Shown: in pieces, positions 16,265-24,002 of the stretch
Layout of the letters: every line of letters begins with the position of its first letter
Numbering within the stretch: the stretch's first letter is position 1
Assembly: GCF_009729075.1 (NCBI RefSeq)
Contig: NZ_VTGY01000008.1
Location: 159,004 to 223,003, forward strand
Direction of reading: 5' to 3'
DNA: 64,000 nt
From: Mycolicibacterium sp. CBMA 226
GTDB taxonomy: Bacteria; Actinomycetota; Actinomycetes; Mycobacteriales; Mycobacteriaceae
Position numbers and translations under genes: made by a program
The notes under the pieces: generated by a model
Seen by the model: the letters and a program-made list of their open reading frames with translations, nothing else
Database searches by the model: none
Told to the model about the DNA's origin: nothing

Positions 16265-17508
16265 GTCGTGCGGCGGACGTCCTGGCCGGCCTGCCCGAGG
16301 TGCGGGTATGGCAGGAGGACCTGTACCGGGACCTGCATGAGCACCCGGAACTGTCACACCAGGAACACCGCACCGCAAAACTGGTGTCGGACAAGCTGAC
16401 CGAGCTCGGCTATCAGGTGACCGAGGGTATCGGCGGCACCGGCGTGGTGGGCATCCTGCACAACGGTGACGGCGCGTCGGTGTTGATGCGCGCCGACATG
16501 GACGCGCTGCCGGTCGCCGAGGCCACCGGGCTGCCCTACGCCAGCGCGGTGCGCGCCACGGATGCCGCAGGGAAGGACGTGCCCGTCATGCATGCGTGCG
16601 GCCACGACACCCACGTGACCTGTCTGCTCGGTGCGGCCGCGCTCCTGGCGGGCGGACGAGATCACTGGCAGGGCACCGCGATTGCGTTGTTCCAGCCGGC
16701 CGAGGAGGTTGGCGGGGGTGCCGCCGGCATGGTCGCCGACGGACTGGCGGATGTCGTCGGCAAGGTCGACGTGGCACTGGGCCAGCATGTCGCGCCCGCG
16801 CCGGCCGGCTACGTCGGTACCCGCAGCGGGCCCGTCATGGCTGCGGCAGACAGTATTCGCGTCACGGTGTACGGGCGCGGCGGCCACGGGTCCATGCCGC
16901 ACGCCTGCATCGATCCCGTCGTGCTGGCCGCGATGATCGTGATCCGGTTGCAGACCATCGTGTCGCGCGAAGTCGCGCCCAACGAGACGGTCGTGCTCAC
17001 CGTCGGCAGCATCAATTCGGGTACCAAGAGCAACATCATCGGCGACCGCGCGGTGCTGGAACTGAACCTGCGCACCTACGACGACGCCGTCCGCACCGCG
17101 GTCATCGCGGCCATCAAGCGCATCGTCGTCGCCGAGTGCCAGGCCTCGGACTCGCCGAGAGAGCCGGAATTCGAGTTCTACGACCAGTTTCCGGTCACCG
17201 ACAACGACGAGGCCGCCACCACCCGCGTGCATGACGCGTTTGTCGAACAGTTCGGTGACCGCGTCCTCGTCGTACCGCAGGCCTCCGCGAGTGAGGATTT
17301 CAGCGACATCCCACGGGCGCTCGGTGTGCCCTACACGTACTGGATGTTCGGCGGCATCGACGCGGCCGAGTTCACGCGCGCGGCCGAAGCCGGGCGGATC
17401 AGTCAGGACATCCCGGTGAACCACTCGCCGACATTCGGCCCGGTGATTCAGCCGACGTTGGACACCGGCACCGAGGCGCTCGTCGTCGCTGCCCTGTCCT
17501 GGCTGTAG
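16261..17508 (+). CDS. M20-family amidohydrolase
   Basis: A 415-residue di-metal amidohydrolase of the AbgA/HipO/AmiA type. MHACGHDTHV holds the metal-binding Cys and His residues, FQPAEEVGGGAAGM the catalytic glutamates, and the dimerisation lid begins near residue 190 with RVTVYGRGGHGSMPH. SEDFSDIP near the end supplies a further ligand region. It would cleave N-acyl amino acids or amides. It is coupled to the preceding oxidoreductase and overlaps the convergent membrane gene by 61 bases. Confidence 0.88.
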   Translation: MSRAADVLAGLPEVRVWQEDLYRDLHEHPELSHQEHRTAKLVSDKLTELGYQVTEGIGGTGVVGILHNGDGASVLMRADMDALPVAEATGLPYASAVRATDAAGKDVPVMHACGHDTHVTCLLGAAALLAGGRDHWQGTAIALFQPAEEVGGGAAGMVADGLADVVGKVDVALGQHVAPAPAGYVGTRSGPVMAAADSIRVTVYGRGGHGSMPHACIDPVVLAAMIVIRLQTIVSREVAPNETVVLTVGSINSGTKSNIIGDRAVLELNLRTYDDAVRTAVIAAIKRIVVAECQASDSPREPEFEFYDQFPVTDNDEAATTRVHDAFVEQFGDRVLVVPQASASEDFSDIPRALGVPYTYWMFGGIDAAEFTRAAEAGRISQDIPVNHSPTFGPVIQPTLDTGTEALVVAALSWL

Positions 17509-17939
17509 TCCCTTGGCCGGTAGGCGATTTCGAAGAGGCAGGCGGCCAGCGCGCAGAGTGCGATGGCCTCGATCATCTGGATGATCAGCATCGTCCACGT
17601 GGTGTGCGCGACGGCGACGAAGAATTGCATATTGGGGATGACGACGAACAGGCCGCCCCAGATGCCCCACCACGCCGCCTTTCCCAGCCCGCGGCCGGGG
17701 TACAGCCGCAGGAACAAGAAGCACAGCATCGTCAGCTGCAGGACGTACGTAAACCCGAGAAACGGGAACAGGTCCAGGATTTCGGCCAGCGGGCGCTGCG
17801 GGTAGCCGGGCGCCGGGTAGCTCGCGCCGAACAGGGCCGGTCCGGCGGTCTTGTGGAAGACGACGTCGAGGACGAACGTCAGGATCGACACCGGGAGCGC
17901 GATCACCAAAAAGCGTCCCCACCCGAATTGCTTGCCCAT
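17448..17939 (-). CDS. Small polytopic membrane protein, unknown function
   Basis: A 163-residue protein with about four hydrophobic helices, including FLVIALPVSILTFVLDVVFH and IWGGLFVVIPNMQFFVAV. I do not recognise the family. ATG 17939 is preceded by GGAAGGA at ideal spacing, so I prefer it over the TTG at 17960. Its 3' end runs 61 bases into the convergent amidohydrolase gene, so the two transcripts can pair. Confidence 0.65.
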   Translation of the reverse strand: MGKQFGWGRFLVIALPVSILTFVLDVVFHKTAGPALFGASYPAPGYPQRPLAEILDLFPFLGFTYVLQLTMLCFLFLRLYPGRGLGKAAWWGIWGGLFVVIPNMQFFVAVAHTTWTMLIIQMIEAIALCALAACLFEIAYRPRDYSQDRAATTSASVPVSNVG

Positions 17940-18053
17940 GACATCCTTCCGAACTTTCAAATTCGGATCGTTGATATCGCGAATGAGTGCGTGGTGGAGC
18001 CGCCATTCCCGGCAGGCGGACAGTGCCTGACCAAATGACCGGGCGGGTTGGCG

Positions 18054-18326
18054 TCAGCTTGTCAGTCGATATGGCGCCGCAGCGTCGAGACCAGGGTCGA
18101 TGGTGTCCAGCGCCGGGAAGCGCCGATTGAGCGCATCGATGAGGTGGTGCACTTCGTAGAGTTCGCTACGTAGGCCGCGGCTCTTTCGGCGGCTCCAGTC
18201 GGGCAGTCGCCGCTCCCGGCGTTCGGTTTGCTCGAGTTCTTGCGATATCTCCTCGACCTGACGCCACAGTTCGGCTCGAAGACGAGCCGCCTGGGCGATG
18301 TCGTGGGAGTCGATCACAAGTCGCAT
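18054..18326 (-). CDS. Small helical protein of unknown function
   Basis: A 90-residue charged protein, mostly helical with coiled-coil character (ELWRQVEEISQELEQTERRE). I chose ATG 18326; the frame is open to 18623 but the extension overlaps the divergent MPT63-like gene and is not plausible. It has no cysteines and no signal peptide. A TACGAT -10-like hexamer lies shortly upstream. It is probably cytoplasmic; function unknown. Confidence 0.6.
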   Translation of the reverse strand: MRLVIDSHDIAQAARLRAELWRQVEEISQELEQTERRERRLPDWSRRKSRGLRSELYEVHHLIDALNRRFPALDTIDPGLDAAAPYRLTS

Positions 18327-18525
18327 GGTCGCATCATGCGGGTGATCGTACGGTGGAGTTGAGGAAAATTGACGATCCGGAGGCGATGTGCCGCCCGCCC
18401 GCGCGCCAGTTGACCGAGCGGCCCGGCCTTCCAGGGTCGATAATGCGCGAAGTTGCGTTTGACCAGCGGTGCGGCGAGGTAACCTCCGCGTTGGACACTG
18501 CGCGGAGGCACGAAGGGGAGTAACG

Positions 18526-19179
18526 GTGAAGATCAAACTTGTGGCGCCCGTTGGTATTGCCGCGATCGTGATCGGCTTGGCCGGCGCGACTGCGGGTCCC
18601 GCCTCGGCGGCCAACAACATCAAACCGTTCGGTCAGCAGGAGGCGCTGAACGAAATCGGTTACACGGTCAAGGGCCTCCACCCGAGTTCGGACCCGGTGC
18701 CGCACAACGGCCAGCTGTACTCGGCGACCGTGAAAGTCGAAGGGCTCGGCGGCTGGGCCAATCCCATCACCGCGTTCTTCAACGCCCGGGCCGAGAGCGG
18801 GGTGAACTACCGGGTTATCGCCGGGAACGTGCCCTCGGCACCTCCTGGTGGGACGGCGACCGGGAAGCTCTACTTCGACGTCGTCGGCGATGTGCCGAAC
18901 AGCGTCGTCTACAACGACGGCATGCAGGACCTCATGGTCTGGGTTCCCGGCGCGCCGATCGGTGGCACGCCAAGCGAGGCGGTGGACAGCGAAGAGGGCC
19001 CGGTCGGAACCAGCGAGATCATCAGCACGCCACCTGCCGAGAGCGCTGCACCAGCCGGGACCGGAACACCGACAGGGGGCAATTTCTTTGCCCCTGAAGT
19101 CATCGCGCCGGCACCGTTCGAACTCACTCCGGCCGATGTGGCTGCACCTGGGTACAACTCCGGTAGCGGACGTCGTTGA
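18526..19179 (+). CDS. Secreted MPT63-like (DUF1942) immunoglobulin-fold protein
   Basis: A 217-residue exported protein: signal peptide ending GPASA near residue 26, then a domain matching the pattern of MPT63 (FNARAESGVNYRVI, GTATGKLYFDVVGDVPNSVV, YNDGMQDLMVWVPG). The C-terminal 65 residues are a Pro/Ala/Thr-rich tail absent from MPT63 itself. MPT63-type proteins are abundant secreted mycobacterial antigens of unknown function. GTG 18526 is preceded by AAGGGGAG, which decides the start over the upstream ATG 18469. Confidence 0.85.
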   Translation: MKIKLVAPVGIAAIVIGLAGATAGPASAANNIKPFGQQEALNEIGYTVKGLHPSSDPVPHNGQLYSATVKVEGLGGWANPITAFFNARAESGVNYRVIAGNVPSAPPGGTATGKLYFDVVGDVPNSVVYNDGMQDLMVWVPGAPIGGTPSEAVDSEEGPVGTSEIISTPPAESAAPAGTGTPTGGNFFAPEVIAPAPFELTPADVAAPGYNSGSGRR

Positions 19180-19194
19180 GCGATCTTTGACGGC

Positions 19195-19506
19195 TTACCA
19201 ACAGAAGTCGCACGAATCCTGACGAACCTCTGGCGGGTTGTCGCCGTCCCAGACGTCGCTGGGTAAGTGGCCCCGATAGAGCACGTTTCCCACGCTGCTC
19301 TTGACGAAGTACCAGGTGTGGCAGACGTTCATGTCCCACTGGTACGCGACGCCCGGTCCGGATGACATGTCGTAGCGGGAATAGGTCATGGTGTCGCCTG
19401 GGCACCACGTGTGCGGCGGCAGCGGGCCCGCCTGGGCGGGAACAGCCAGCGCCAGGCCGCTCGCCGTCAACGTGGCGGCTGTCAGCGCTGCGATTCGTCG
19501 GTTCAT
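19195..19506 (-). CDS. Small secreted cysteine-containing protein
   Basis: A 103-residue protein with a signal peptide (cleavage expected after PAQA, near residue 26) and a mature part rich in Trp, Tyr and Cys (HTWCPGDTMTY, WDMNVCHTWYFV, DSCDFCW). Disulfides are likely. In M. tuberculosis I recall a similar short secreted protein, Rv1291c, just before argS; if correct, this is the last chromosomal gene before the integrated element. Start ATG 19506. Function unknown. Confidence 0.7.
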   Translation of the reverse strand: MNRRIAALTAATLTASGLALAVPAQAGPLPPHTWCPGDTMTYSRYDMSSGPGVAYQWDMNVCHTWYFVKSSVGNVLYRGHLPSDVWDGDNPPEVRQDSCDFCW

Positions 19507-19655
19507 GTGCCGGTCCGTCCTGGTCAGGTTGTGGTGACCACAGACTGCGGCGGCGAGCTTGGGGGATTCTTGGGGCGGCATCGACGACAGTTGCCTGATC
19601 GGCGGTCCGTTGCGCCGGAGTATTGAGCGGATTTGCCGCCGCACTGGCTGGAAGA

Positions 19656-19680
19656 GTGCCCCCGGCAGGATTCGAACCTG
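19656..19680. repeat. Left attachment repeat (attL core)
   Basis: These 25 bases are identical to 35804-35828. They correspond to the 3' end of the tRNA-Arg gene read in reverse: discriminator base, 3' acceptor strand and part of the T arm. No anticodon arm follows, so this copy is not a tRNA gene but the integration scar. Confidence 0.9.
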
Positions 19681-19830
19681 ACTGACAGTTTGGCGTGGCC
19701 GACTCTCTGGCGTGCGATTTATGCGCCTTTACCTGCGTATTTAACACTCCTACAACTCCGGCTGGATACTACATTGCCGGGCGTTATGTAACACTGTTGT
19801 TGTGCAGATGTGGTGCAGGGATTCGGGTTA

Positions 19831-20931
19831 GTGACCGCCAGGCGTCGCAGCTTCGGACGAATCAGGCAAGAGCGGTCTGGTCGGTATTCCGCTGCCTATA
19901 TCGGCCCCGACGGCAAGCTCCACAAACCGGGACGCACGTATGTTCACGAGACCGATGCAGAGGCCTGGCTAGCCGCTGAGCGCCGCAAGATCGATCTGGG
20001 TACCTGGGGGGCGGTTGAACGCTCCGACGGCGTCACGCTGCGTGCCTATGCGGAACGGTGGATCGACCAACGGTCACTCCGGGCGCGGACCAAGGCGCAT
20101 TACGAATCCATGTTGAAGCGCCTCATACTGCCCGACCTCGGTGATGCCAAGATCGTCACGATTACCCCGGCGAGGGTCCGCCAGTGGCATGCGGACCTCG
20201 GGGCCGACCACCCGACCCGCAACGCCCACGCCTACGCGCTGCTGCACGCCATCTGCGCCACGGCCGTACAGGATGAGGTGCTGGACGCCAACCCCTGCCG
20301 CGTCAGGGCCGCGATGCAGACCAAACGGAAGCGCGACGTTGACGTGCTAACACCGGCTCAGGTCGACCGCCTGGCAGCCAAAATGCCGCCCCATTTGCAC
20401 GCTAGCGTCGTGATGGCCGCGTGGTTAGGGCTTCGGTGGGGTGAGACGTCGGAACTGCGGAGAAAGGACGTCAGCGCCGACGCCAGCGTGCTGCGGGTGC
20501 GTCGAGCTGTCACCTACCGCGCCGGGCAGTTCATCGTAGGAGAGCCGAAGACGACCGCTGGTATCCGCGATGTCGCCGTTCCGCCGCACATCCGGCCGGT
20601 CATCAAAGCTCACCTGAAAGACCACGTGGCTGCGGAGCCGGATGCGCTGCTGTTTCCGATGCCCGACGGACACCACATGCACGGCGACAATTACAGGACA
20701 CACTGGGAGAAGGCCCGCGCGGCGATTGGCAAGCCGACGCTGCGTGTGCACGATCTGCGGCACGTCGGCGCGGTGCTCGCGGCCCAAAGTGGCGCTACCA
20801 CAGCAGAATTAATGCACCGGCTAGGTCATACCACCCCGCAGATGGCGCTGCGATACCAGCATGTTGCGGAGGGTCGAGACGCTGAAATAGCCGAACGTCT
20901 TTCGAAACTCGTTGCGGGAGAGAATAAATGA
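19831..20931 (+). CDS. int: Tyrosine recombinase (integrase) of the element
   Basis: A 366-residue site-specific recombinase. The N-terminal arm-binding region (RRRSFGRIRQERSGRYSAAY) and core-binding SAM-like domain are followed by the catalytic domain with Arg in AWLGLRWGETSEL, HDLRHVG, HRLGHTTPQ and the nucleophile tyrosine in LRYQHVAEG. I prefer GTG 19831 (TARRRSFG start) to ATG 19810. It lies about 150 bases inside the left repeat, the normal position. It should catalyse integration into and, with Xis, excision from tRNA-Arg. Confidence 0.95.
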   Translation: MTARRRSFGRIRQERSGRYSAAYIGPDGKLHKPGRTYVHETDAEAWLAAERRKIDLGTWGAVERSDGVTLRAYAERWIDQRSLRARTKAHYESMLKRLILPDLGDAKIVTITPARVRQWHADLGADHPTRNAHAYALLHAICATAVQDEVLDANPCRVRAAMQTKRKRDVDVLTPAQVDRLAAKMPPHLHASVVMAAWLGLRWGETSELRRKDVSADASVLRVRRAVTYRAGQFIVGEPKTTAGIRDVAVPPHIRPVIKAHLKDHVAAEPDALLFPMPDGHHMHGDNYRTHWEKARAAIGKPTLRVHDLRHVGAVLAAQSGATTAELMHRLGHTTPQMALRYQHVAEGRDAEIAERLSKLVAGENK

Positions 20932-21377
20932 CCGATGGCTGGATAAGCAAAGGGCCTGCGGTGGTTGTGTACTGTGATGGCCCCGAGCGGGGTGACCGTC
21001 ACGAAGCGGTCCCGTTAGCGTCGTACATTCGAGGCGACGACCATAAGTGGGCGCCGTTCCCGTCCGCGATGTTCCGTGGGCACACGTTCCCGATGGCTAC
21101 GACGTCGGTTGACCATTTCGCTGGCATGGAACCGCTGCCGGGCGACCTGGCGCGGATGGCTGAACGAGCCGTCGTGCAAGCACCAGAGGGCTTGCCGAGG
21201 CATTGGCGCTGGCACTATCGCTGGCGTTGCGGCACCTGCGGTTTCGACTTGTCAGTCAATGATGCGCCTCTGGCCTGGGGGCTCTTCAACCGATGCACGC
21301 GCGCGTCGGAGACCGGAGAAATTGCACTGCGGGAGATTGCCGCCGGGCAACGGGACGCGGCAACGACGCGACGCTAA
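20928..21377 (+). CDS. Hypothetical element protein with a CxxC motif
   Basis: A 149-residue protein overlapping the integrase stop by four bases (ATGA). It is rich in Trp and His and has one knuckle, RCGTCGFDLS, near residue 99. I recall no family; a similarly placed gene of unknown function (Rv2658c) follows the phiRv2 integrase, but I cannot test homology. A role in DNA binding or recombination control is only suggested by position. Confidence 0.55.
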   Translation: MTDGWISKGPAVVVYCDGPERGDRHEAVPLASYIRGDDHKWAPFPSAMFRGHTFPMATTSVDHFAGMEPLPGDLARMAERAVVQAPEGLPRHWRWHYRWRCGTCGFDLSVNDAPLAWGLFNRCTRASETGEIALREIAAGQRDAATTRR

Positions 21378-21399
21378 CGCGCAAGTCGTGACATTTCGG

Positions 21400-21430
21400 T
21401 ACACTCGCTCCTAGCCGAATTGGTTCGGCT
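21400..21430 (+). promoter_or_regulatory. Promoter-like hexamer and hairpin before xis
   Basis: TACACT (21400-21405) is a -10-like hexamer without a recognisable -35. Just downstream AGCCGAA (21413-21419) and TTCGGCT (21424-21430) form a perfect 7-bp stem with a TTGG loop. The hairpin lies in the 5' leader of the excisionase-to-helicase operon and could act as an attenuator or protect the transcript. Confidence 0.4.
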
Positions 21431-21481
21431 CCTCTAGTCGGAGGCAAAGCGGAATTTCCGCGTGCTCCGAAAGAGGTTCCC

Positions 21482-21679
21482 GTGGCGATCACCACAAAAA
21501 CTCGCTTAGCTCCCAATCTGATTGGCGTGCCCCAGGCAGCCGAATACGCCGATGTGCATTACCGCACGATGCGACGCTGGATTCAGGAAGGCCGTATCCG
21601 CGCCGTCCGGGTCGGCCCCAAACTGCTTAAGGTCGATTTGAATGAGCTTGAGCGCTTCATCGCAGGCGGTGCCCGGTAA
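21482..21679 (+). CDS. xis: Excisionase / MerR-like helix-turn-helix protein
   Basis: A 65-residue winged helix-turn-helix protein of the excisionase (helix_turn_helix_17) type: LIGVPQAAEYADVHYRTMRRW contains the HTH (residues 13-33), followed by the wing IRAVRVGPKLLKVDLNELERF. GTG 21482 follows GAAAGAGG. Such proteins direct integrase toward excision and often repress early promoters, comparable to Rv2657c of phiRv2. It begins a tightly packed cassette: the next gene starts inside its stop codon. Confidence 0.8.
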   Translation: MAITTKTRLAPNLIGVPQAAEYADVHYRTMRRWIQEGRIRAVRVGPKLLKVDLNELERFIAGGAR

Positions 21680-21843
21680 TGCCGGGTCGCGAGGACGTCG
21701 AGCGATGGATCGACGGTCAGGTCGCCGCCGACGACATCATTGATCGGTGGGCGGAAAGACGCGCCGGAGCGCAAACCAATGAACAAAATCCGTTGCCCCG
21801 CAACGAAATTGATGACGACGCCAGGCCCGGAGGTGCGGCCTGA
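21679..21843 (+). CDS. 54-residue element protein, unknown
   Basis: ATG 21679 overlaps the xis stop (TAATG) and its TGA (21841-21843) overlaps the next ATG (TGATG), so it sits in a chain of coupled genes and is very likely translated. The product is acidic and helical at first (REDVERWIDGQVAADDIIDRW), with a low-complexity C-terminus. I do not recognise the family. Confidence 0.6.
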   Translation: MPGREDVERWIDGQVAADDIIDRWAERRAGAQTNEQNPLPRNEIDDDARPGGAA

Positions 21844-22031
21844 TGGAAACGAAAGAAAAGTGCCCGGGCTCGGCAACCCAGGCGCTTCCCGACAACACAA
21901 CCACTAACCCCGAGTATAGCTTGCTGCGCTCCGTCCGGTGCCACCGCTGCGGCCTGCGGCTAACTGCACCGAAATCGGTTGCCGCGCAGATAGGTCCGGT
22001 ATGTCGCGGTAAGACGACTACCCATGGCTGA
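21843..22031 (+). CDS. 62-residue zinc-ribbon protein (DUF6011-like)
   Basis: The segment RCHRCGLRLTAPKSV followed by IGPVCRG matches the pattern of DUF6011 proteins common in actinophages: CxxCG, a P-S turn, then GPVC. It probably binds one zinc ion through Cys33, Cys36, the later Cys and a further ligand. It overlaps its upstream neighbour by one base and the helicase gene by eight bases, so it is co-translated with the replication protein, perhaps as an accessory factor. Confidence 0.65.
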   Translation: METKEKCPGSATQALPDNTTTNPEYSLLRSVRCHRCGLRLTAPKSVAAQIGPVCRGKTTTHG

Positions 22032-23676
22032 CCGCGCGATTGACCGGTGCCGGGACGCCTGGCGAAATGCGGGACTGATTTGGCAGGACCGCCCCGGGGA
22101 CGTTGCGCGCGCTCAGGCCCCGAGGCATTCACCGGCTGACCGGTCGGTGACGTTTCGGCAGATCGAGGGTCGAGTACTGGTGCACTCGCATGCGGACGAT
22201 AAGGCTGCTGTGCTCGACGCAGTGGGGTTGACTATGGCGGACCTGTTCGACAGTCAGAGGGGTGCGGAGTACCACTACCCAGACGGGCGCAGGGTGCGGC
22301 GCACGCCTGACAAGAAATTCTCGCAGAACGGAAACACCAAAGGCCGCAGCCTTTTCCGAACAGAGTTCGGCGACGCCACGACGGTGTATGTCGCTGAAGG
22401 GGAACAAGATGTGCTGGCACTCGAATCGGCGGGTGTCGCGGCCACGTGTTCGGCAATGGGTGCGGGTAAGGCCCATTTCGCGGACTGGTCGCCGCTGGCT
22501 GGCAAGACCGTGGTGATCGTGGCCGACAACGATGACCCCGGCCGTAAGCACGCCCAGCAGGTTTCGGCGCAGCTGGACGGTATCGCCAACACGGTGCGGG
22601 TAGTAGTGGCGAAGGTGGGCAAGGATTTCGCCGACCACTACGCCGCTGGTTACGGGCTCGATGACCTGGAACCAAGGGCGGCAACGGAATCCGAAGACAC
22701 TACCGACCTCCTTGCCGATATACGGTCGGCGGCTGAACTTGACGACATGGTGCTTCCGCCGTTGGTTGAACACATACCCTGGCTTGTCACCGAGGGATTC
22801 GGCTTCTTAGCCGGAGCACCGAAGGTCGGAAAGTCCTGGCTAGCGATAGCTTTGGCACTCGCAGTTGCACAGGGCGGAATGGTGCTCAACTCGATCAAAG
22901 TCGAACCACGAGCTGTACTACTGCTCGCGCTCGAAGACGGAGACCGCCGATTGCAGACCAGGATGCGCGCCGTCAATGGGGACGACCCGCTACCGGGGAA
23001 CCTCGACTATCTGACCGATGTAACGCCGCAGGTACTCATTCCGACGATCACCGCATGGCTGGCACGGCATGCCGCCGACGAGAATCCGCCGCTGGTAATC
23101 CTCGATACCTTCGGCAAGGCGCGCGGGCAGCGCAGGCCGGGCGAAGACCCTTACATAGCGGATTACCAACTGGGAACACAGTTCAAGCAAGCCGCCAAGA
23201 CAGTGCCAGGGTCAGCCATCCTAGCGGTTCACCACACGCGCAAAATGTCGGCAGATGACTTTGTGGCCACCGTAGCTGGCTCCCAAGGCATTACCGGCAG
23301 CGCCGATTATGTACTGGTGCTCACTCGAAAGCGCAAGAGCGACGAAGGCTTACTGTCGGTCACTGGGCGGGACATTCACGAAGAGGAATACGCCCTGTTG
23401 GTGACAAACGGTATCTGGCATCTCGATGGCTACAACCTGATCATGGCGGCGGAAGCGGCCGATGAGCGCCGCGACAAGGGCAACCTCAATGAGCGCTCCC
23501 AAGCTGTGTTGGAGTTCGTCAACTCGCGCGCGCAAACCAGTCCCGGCGACCTGGTGACAGAACTGGGCATCGAGCGCAGGCAAGCCAGTGTGTACCTGTC
23601 GCGGCTGCTTGACGCGGGACGTATCAGGAAAACCGGGCGCGGGACCTACGCCCCTCTGTTGGAGGTCGTGACGTAG
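22024..23676 (+). CDS. Toprim/RecA-like helicase-primase replication protein
   Basis: A 550-residue protein. The N-terminal half holds a Toprim-like domain (VYVAEGEQDVLALESAG near residue 121 and VVIVADNDDPGRKHA near 162); the second half a RecA-like AAA_25 ATPase with Walker A GAPKVGKSW near residue 264, Walker B LVILDTFGKARG and AILAVHHTRK. A winged-helix end (SPGDLVTELGIERRQASVYLSRLL) follows. No zinc-ribbon primase core is visible, so priming may be done by the host. It should unwind and replicate the excised element, like the large phiRv1/phiRv2 protein. A 9-bp repeat array lies 126 bases downstream. Confidence 0.82.
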   Translation: MADRAIDRCRDAWRNAGLIWQDRPGDVARAQAPRHSPADRSVTFRQIEGRVLVHSHADDKAAVLDAVGLTMADLFDSQRGAEYHYPDGRRVRRTPDKKFSQNGNTKGRSLFRTEFGDATTVYVAEGEQDVLALESAGVAATCSAMGAGKAHFADWSPLAGKTVVIVADNDDPGRKHAQQVSAQLDGIANTVRVVVAKVGKDFADHYAAGYGLDDLEPRAATESEDTTDLLADIRSAAELDDMVLPPLVEHIPWLVTEGFGFLAGAPKVGKSWLAIALALAVAQGGMVLNSIKVEPRAVLLLALEDGDRRLQTRMRAVNGDDPLPGNLDYLTDVTPQVLIPTITAWLARHAADENPPLVILDTFGKARGQRRPGEDPYIADYQLGTQFKQAAKTVPGSAILAVHHTRKMSADDFVATVAGSQGITGSADYVLVLTRKRKSDEGLLSVTGRDIHEEEYALLVTNGIWHLDGYNLIMAAEAADERRDKGNLNERSQAVLEFVNSRAQTSPGDLVTELGIERRQASVYLSRLLDAGRIRKTGRGTYAPLLEVVT

Positions 23677-24002
23677 CCACCCCACGTCGATTGATTCGGG
23701 CAACGGGGGGTCTGACCTATCGGTGGGGCACGCGCGGCCAGACCCGCAGACACCTATTGACCCCAGAGGGCGCTGACGGTACGACTGCCTAAACGCGATT
23801 TGTTGTATGTGTTGTATGTGTTGTATGTGTTGTTTATTTGTCAACGGTTACAACGTATACAACACCGCTTCACGCCCATGGCCTTACAAGTTGCCCGCCG
23901 GGTGTGAGTCGACATGACTCACCAGATCATTAGGTGAGTTGCACCACGTAGTCCTGGCAATCCGCTGCCGCGTGCCCTCACTCCCGCGTACTCTCCCCAG
24001 CC
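23677..24002. other. Non-coding region carrying a candidate replication origin
   Basis: This 326-base gap separates the helicase from the DUF732 gene. Its only strong structure is the repeat array at 23803-23863 described separately. The open minus-strand frame across it (down to 23350) is a by-product of the repeats and of the helicase antisense. No tRNA or terminator with a U-tract was seen. Confidence 0.6.
23803..23863. repeat. 9-bp iteron-like repeats with inverted TACAAC pair
   Basis: TTGTATGTG occurs three times head to tail at 23803-23811, 23812-23820 and 23821-23829, with a partial fourth copy. An AT-rich stretch follows with TTGTCAACG (23838-23846, seven of nine matches to the mycobacterial DnaA-box consensus TTGTCCACA). 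Then TACAAC occurs at 23849-23854 and 23858-23863, again 9 bases apart and in inverted orientation to GTTGTA. Position after the helicase gene suggests an origin, but this is inference. Confidence 0.6.

Noticed and set aside
19656..19680. Second tRNA gene at the left att site
   Set aside because: Only the acceptor and T-arm part is present; no anticodon or D arm follows, so it is an att remnant.
23350..23844. Minus-strand frame starting with repeated HIQ residues
   Set aside because: The start is produced by the 9-bp repeat array and the rest is antisense to the helicase gene.
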